Shown here: one piece after another, positions 60,661 through 64,000 of the stretch
How positions within the stretch are numbered: position 1 is the first letter of the stretch
How the letters are laid out: the number at the start of each line of letters is the position of its first letter
Source of the DNA: Anaeramoeba flamelloides
Lineage: Eukaryota > Metamonada > Anaeramoebidae
Assembly (NCBI GenBank): GCA_027625915.1
Contig: JANTQA010000029.1
Location: 5,952,001 to 6,016,000, forward strand
DNA: 64,000 nt
Direction of reading: 5' to 3'
The notes under the pieces: model-generated
Told to the model about the DNA's origin: nothing
The model's input: the letters and a program-made list of their open reading frames with translations, nothing else
Databases searched by the model: none
Program-made: the position numbers and the translations under genes

Positions 60661-61283
60661 ATGAAAAAACCACAAACCTTTCTTCTAATTTTTGTCGCTC
60701 TCCTACTCTTTGGTATGGTTGCACCAACCAACCCAGGAGCAAAGGTGACTTTAACTCAACCACTTTTTGATAAGGCTGTCCAAGTCTTGTTGCCTTATGT
60801 CGAACAAGAGATCAAAAACATCAAAATCCCTGACATCAGTGGAGACTACCATTCTCCAATTGGGAAAATTGAATACAGCATTAGCAGCGTTGTACTCAAT
60901 TCATTTAATTTAGGAGGCGCCTCAATTAAAATTACCTCAACAGGCTTTAAGATTACTGCTTCAGGTGGCTCCTTTTCAATGGGTGCACACTGGCATTGGC
61001 GTGAACATTCTTGGCCTCACATTTCCGATTCTGTAAATTACTAAATTTTTTTTTTGATCTTGACAAAGCTCAAATTATCTGTTTGAGAGAACTTGGCTTT
61101 TTTTAAAAAAAAATATTATTTCTTTTCTTTTTCTTTTTTTATTTTTTTGCAAAAAAATAGGGTTCTCTGACTGCTAAAGGATCTGGCATCACTGCTGTCG
61201 TAGACATAGTCATTGGGGAAAATGCTGGAAAACCAACAATTACCTGTTCTTCTGCAACTATTTCAATTGGAAGCGTTAAAGTT
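60661..61283 (+). CDS. LBP/BPI-family lipid-binding protein, N-terminal exons
   Basis: The start is the ATG at 60661. Exon 1 (60661-61032) and exon 2 (61161-61283) join in phase 0 across a 128-bp GT-AG intron. A signal peptide (KKPQTFLLIFVALLLFG) is followed by the start of a bactericidal/permeability-increasing (BPI/LBP/CETP-type) barrel: NPGAKVTLTQPLFDKAV, IPDISGDYHSPIGKIEYSIS, a Trp/His-rich WHWREHSW segment, and in exon 2 GSLTAKGSGITAVVDIVIG and GKPTITCSSATISIGSV. This matches the family order in its N-terminal half, which binds bacterial lipopolysaccharide or phospholipid. Only 165 residues of an expected 400-480 are accounted for. Exon 2 ends in a good donor (GTAAGT), so more exons should follow; the only nearby candidate (from 61479) ends in a stop after 20 codons and does not fit the family. 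The gene is either split by long introns or truncated. Confidence 0.85.
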
Positions 61284-61542
61284 GTAAGTTTTCTCTTAAG
61301 ATACCTTTTCTTTTTCACACTTTTCTTTTTGAAAAAAACTTTTATTTCATTCCCTTCAACAAAAAATTGATTGAAATCAATTGCTAAACGGTTTACTTCA
61401 AGTAAAACAAAAATGATATGAACAACTTTTATTGAAATCCCATACAAACAATTATACTTTGATTTCTCTTCTCATCAGAGTTTGTCAAAAGGTTCAAAAA
61501 TCAAAATTAACATTAAAAAGTGGAAAGAAATACTTTGTTAGC

Positions 61543-61700
61543 TTTTGAATTATAAATGGCTAAAAATTTTCACTTCCTTTTCAAGATTATTATTTATAAA
61601 CTAAAAAGAGTTCTCAAAGAAGTAGATTGTAATTTGTGGCTCAATTTAATTAAGGAAATTGAAAATGAAGGAAAAATTTTTTCCCTTAATAATTCAAATA
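61543..61700. repeat. Family 4 palindromic element
   Basis: The left arm TTTTGAATTATAAATGGC, then AAAATTTTCACTTCCTTTTC; the right arm GAAAATGAAGGAAAAATTTT, then AATAATTCAAATA. 158 bp, free-standing, not inside a family 3 element. Confidence 0.6.
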
Positions 61701-62008
61701 CCAACAAAAAGTAAAAAAAGATACAAAAGGATCTAAAAAAAGTTAAGTAGAATTTTTCATAATCACATTTATTTTTTAAGCAATCCAAACAATTGTTTAG
61801 CAAAAAATATTTGGTTGAGAATTGTTTAAATTTAAAAAGCTTTATCAAAAAAAAACCAAATTTCCAAATCTCCAAAACTCCAGAATTTAAATTTATGAAA
61901 AGTTCAAATCTTCGGGATTCTATTCCATTCTACACTTTTGAATAATACCAGTAATTCAATAGTCTTAATTTTTTTTTTGGTTTTTGATGTTATTTCTAAT
62001 CTATTCTC

Positions 62009-62234
62009 ATTGCTATTTGTTGCAAAAATAAAGAATCAAAATTTTCATTCAGCTTTCCAAAAAAAGATTTTTAACAATCATGGAAATATTTCAAATTTTT
62101 CATTCATAAAGAATCTAAACCATTAATTTTCCTTTTAGAATTTGGATCTTTGGTGATTTAAATTATTGAGATGTTATTTTTTTGGGAAAACTGAATGAAA
62201 ATTTTGATCTTTTTATTTTACAATTAAAAGTATT
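62009..62234. mobile_element. MITE-like element, family 2, copy 5
   Basis: The left end carries AATCAAAATTTTCATTCAGC then TTTCC; the right end carries AACTGAATGAAAATTTTGAT and finishes CAATTAAAAGTATT. It is one of the clearest copies of the family. Confidence 0.7.
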
Positions 62235-63979
62235 CTTTTGAAGGGTTATCCTTTGTTTTATACTCCGTGGGTATTGGAAGATAATGCCTTAACCAAAAAA
62301 AAATATTTAAAAGAATGCCAATCACCACAAGAATAGAACAAAAATTGTTGTAACATTTTTAATTCAAATACTTTTTTTTTTTGAAATTATCCCAAATTTA
62401 GCAAGTAATTAAAAGATCACAATCAAATAACTTTCAATTTAAAAGTTTTTATATTTAAAACTTGAAAAAAATTGCAATTTAAACACTTTTTGGCAATTGT
62501 CTTTTAATAAAAACAGTTTCAGGTTTTTTGAAAGGTAAATAAATATTTTTAATTTGGAGAACCTGAAAAAATTTCAATGAATTTCAAATGCTATCTTTTT
62601 TTACAAACCTTTTTTTAGCTTTAAAAAACTTTCCAAAAGTATTTGAATTTGAAAAAATATGAAAGAATACCAAAAACTGAAATGTTGTTGGCTGCCAGTC
62701 TGAAAGTTCCAAAAAGTCTTTCAAAGAAAATTTATGGATTGTGTTATTCTTGTCATGATTAAAGGAAAGTTAAAATATTGCAAATTTTAGGGTTTTTCAA
62801 GGATTTGAATGAAAACATTTATTAATGAAAAAAAAATTAAAAAATTCACTAACAAAAAACAAAGCAAATTTAAAAATAATTTTGTTTTTGATATTGTGCA
62901 TCGTTCTATCCAAAATTATTTTTGAGTAGATCGATTCACCATAAGTAAACTTTGTGGAGATTGGAAATAATTTGGACAGCACCTGGTACAAGTGAAAATT
63001 TGATTTCCTAATCTTTTCAAGGCAAATTTCTAATTTGTTAAGAAAAAAAAAATGGTTTTATCAAATAACAAATTTTCGAAAAAAAACCTCTATTTTAAAA
63101 TTTAACAAGTTCCATTGACCCTGCCCGATTTCAAAACAATACAAATGTTGTTATTCATATAAATAGTATTCATAAGGGGTTCAATATCAATATTTCTTAA
63201 ACACAAAAAAAGTTGATACATAAAATCAAAAATTATTTTTTAAAAGTTTTTTAAAATCATCTAGATGAAACAAACTCTTTGTTAATTAATTACACAAATA
63301 CCAAAACATTTTAATATTTAACATATCTATATGATTAACTCTGTGTTTTGCAAATAAAACAAGCAAATATGGAAGTTTTTGTATTTTCAACTTCAAAAAA
63401 AATTCAACCAAACATAAAAAAATTTGAAAAAACAATTATTTTGAACAATTCTAGAATAATATTGAAAAGAAATTGTGAATTTTTTACTTGAGGAGTTTAA
63501 AAAATTTAAACTAAGAATCTACATAATTTTTGTATACAGAAATCTTGTAAAATTGATTTATCTCGTATTTAAATAAACAACTCTATTGTATTAAGCATAC
63601 GAAAATTAAATCTAAGATGATAAAAAAAAATTGTTTGAAAACTTAAAAAAAATATATAAAGAACTTTAAAATAATTAATGTTTGGAAAGAAGATTATTTT
63701 GATCCTTTTAATATCACTAACTGATAAGAACACATTAATTAAAGAATAATTTTTTCAAAAAATTATGGTATTTCCAAAATAGTATGGCTTTTTGTTTTTT
63801 TTTTTTTTTACATTTCAGAGAAATTTCTCTTTGAAATATTACTAGTAGTAAATTGGTAATATAAAAGTAAGAGAAATATTAATATAAATTGGATCAGTAA
63901 CTATCGATTTTGTTTCAAAATATGTTTATCAAAATATATCCAAAAAATAAAAAAAAAATCACACTTTTTTCTTTTCAAA

Positions 63980-64000
63980 ATGAGTCAAGATCAATTCCAA
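63980..64000 (+). CDS. Start of a further gene (cut by window end)
   Basis: The ATG at 63980, preceded by a pyrimidine/A run typical of starts here, opens MSQDQFQ before the sequence ends. Seven codons are too few to identify anything. Confidence 0.3.

Larger units (their letters stand above)
61284..63979. other. Intron or intergenic stretch after LBP/BPI exon 2
   Basis: No further LBP/BPI exon was recognised. It contains the family 4 element at 61543-61700 and the family 2 element at 62009-62234. Other open frames here have no supporting feature. Confidence 0.45.

Noticed and set aside
1-64000. CRISPR arrays, bacterial operons or contamination
   Set aside because: No spaced direct repeats or bacterial-type gene clusters; introns, A+T content and gene families are eukaryotic throughout.
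1-64000. tRNA genes
   Set aside because: The GC-rich islands were scanned by eye for B-box (GGTTCRANTCC) and cloverleaf signals on both strands, and none was found.

Overview
The window is eukaryotic nuclear DNA from a protist, very A+T-rich (roughly four fifths by eye), with homopolymer T/A tracts up to about 40 bases, few genes and canonical GT-AG introns (donors mostly GTAAG, GTAAT or GTAAA; acceptors TAG or CAG). The gene repertoire is a heterotrimeric G-alpha subunit, a transmembrane EGF-repeat RasGAP, a CH-PH cytoskeletal protein, an armadillo-repeat protein with Lys/Glu-dipeptide runs, an LBP/BPI-family secreted protein and small coiled-coil proteins. This suggests a free-living amoeboid or amoeboflagellate phagotroph. 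My best guess is an Anaeramoeba-like or amoebozoan-like genome, but the lineage cannot be fixed from this window.

Layout. 1-3128: an end fragment of a repeat, then a minus-strand gene for a highly charged protein of unknown role (1245-3128). 3129-7774: gene-free. 7775-10562: multi-exon armadillo-repeat gene with an N-terminal membrane anchor. 10563-15363: MITE-like repeats, a GC-richer island, and a decayed minus-strand coding remnant (about 11340-12230). 15364-16740: 5'-truncated LINE, lying directly downstream of a 121-nt 5S rRNA gene (16928-17048, minus). 17380-18218: two-exon coiled-coil gene, with a probable relative at 23288-23680. 18.2-31.4 kb otherwise holds only repeats, including a second LINE fragment and a 573-bp element with long inverted repeats. 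31416-34574: two-exon, about 999-residue receptor-like RasGAP. 34.6-41.5 kb: repeats only. 41565-42163: possible last exons of an unidentified gene. 42271-43557: CH-PH gene interrupted by two in-frame TAA codons. 43.6-49.8 kb: repeats, including a 402-bp palindromic element. 49779-57206: four-exon G-alpha gene (349 residues) with a 3.9-kb first intron that contains nested repeats. 57.2-60.6 kb: a repeat and two GC-rich islands that can fold and may be non-coding RNAs. 60661-61283: first two exons of an LBP/BPI-family gene. The start of a further gene appears at the very end (63980).

How the parts relate. G-alpha and RasGAP are both signalling GTPase-cycle components. The RasGAP has an ectodomain, so it could couple an external cue to Ras shut-off. 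The CH-PH protein would act at the actin-membrane interface, and the LBP/BPI protein fits handling of bacterial lipopolysaccharide or membrane lipid. None of these is an operon-like arrangement, because genes are separated by kilobases of repeat-filled A+T-rich DNA.

Non-coding structure is dominated by at least eight families of short inverted-repeat (MITE-like) elements, several in multiple copies and some nested. No intact transposase that could move them is visible here.
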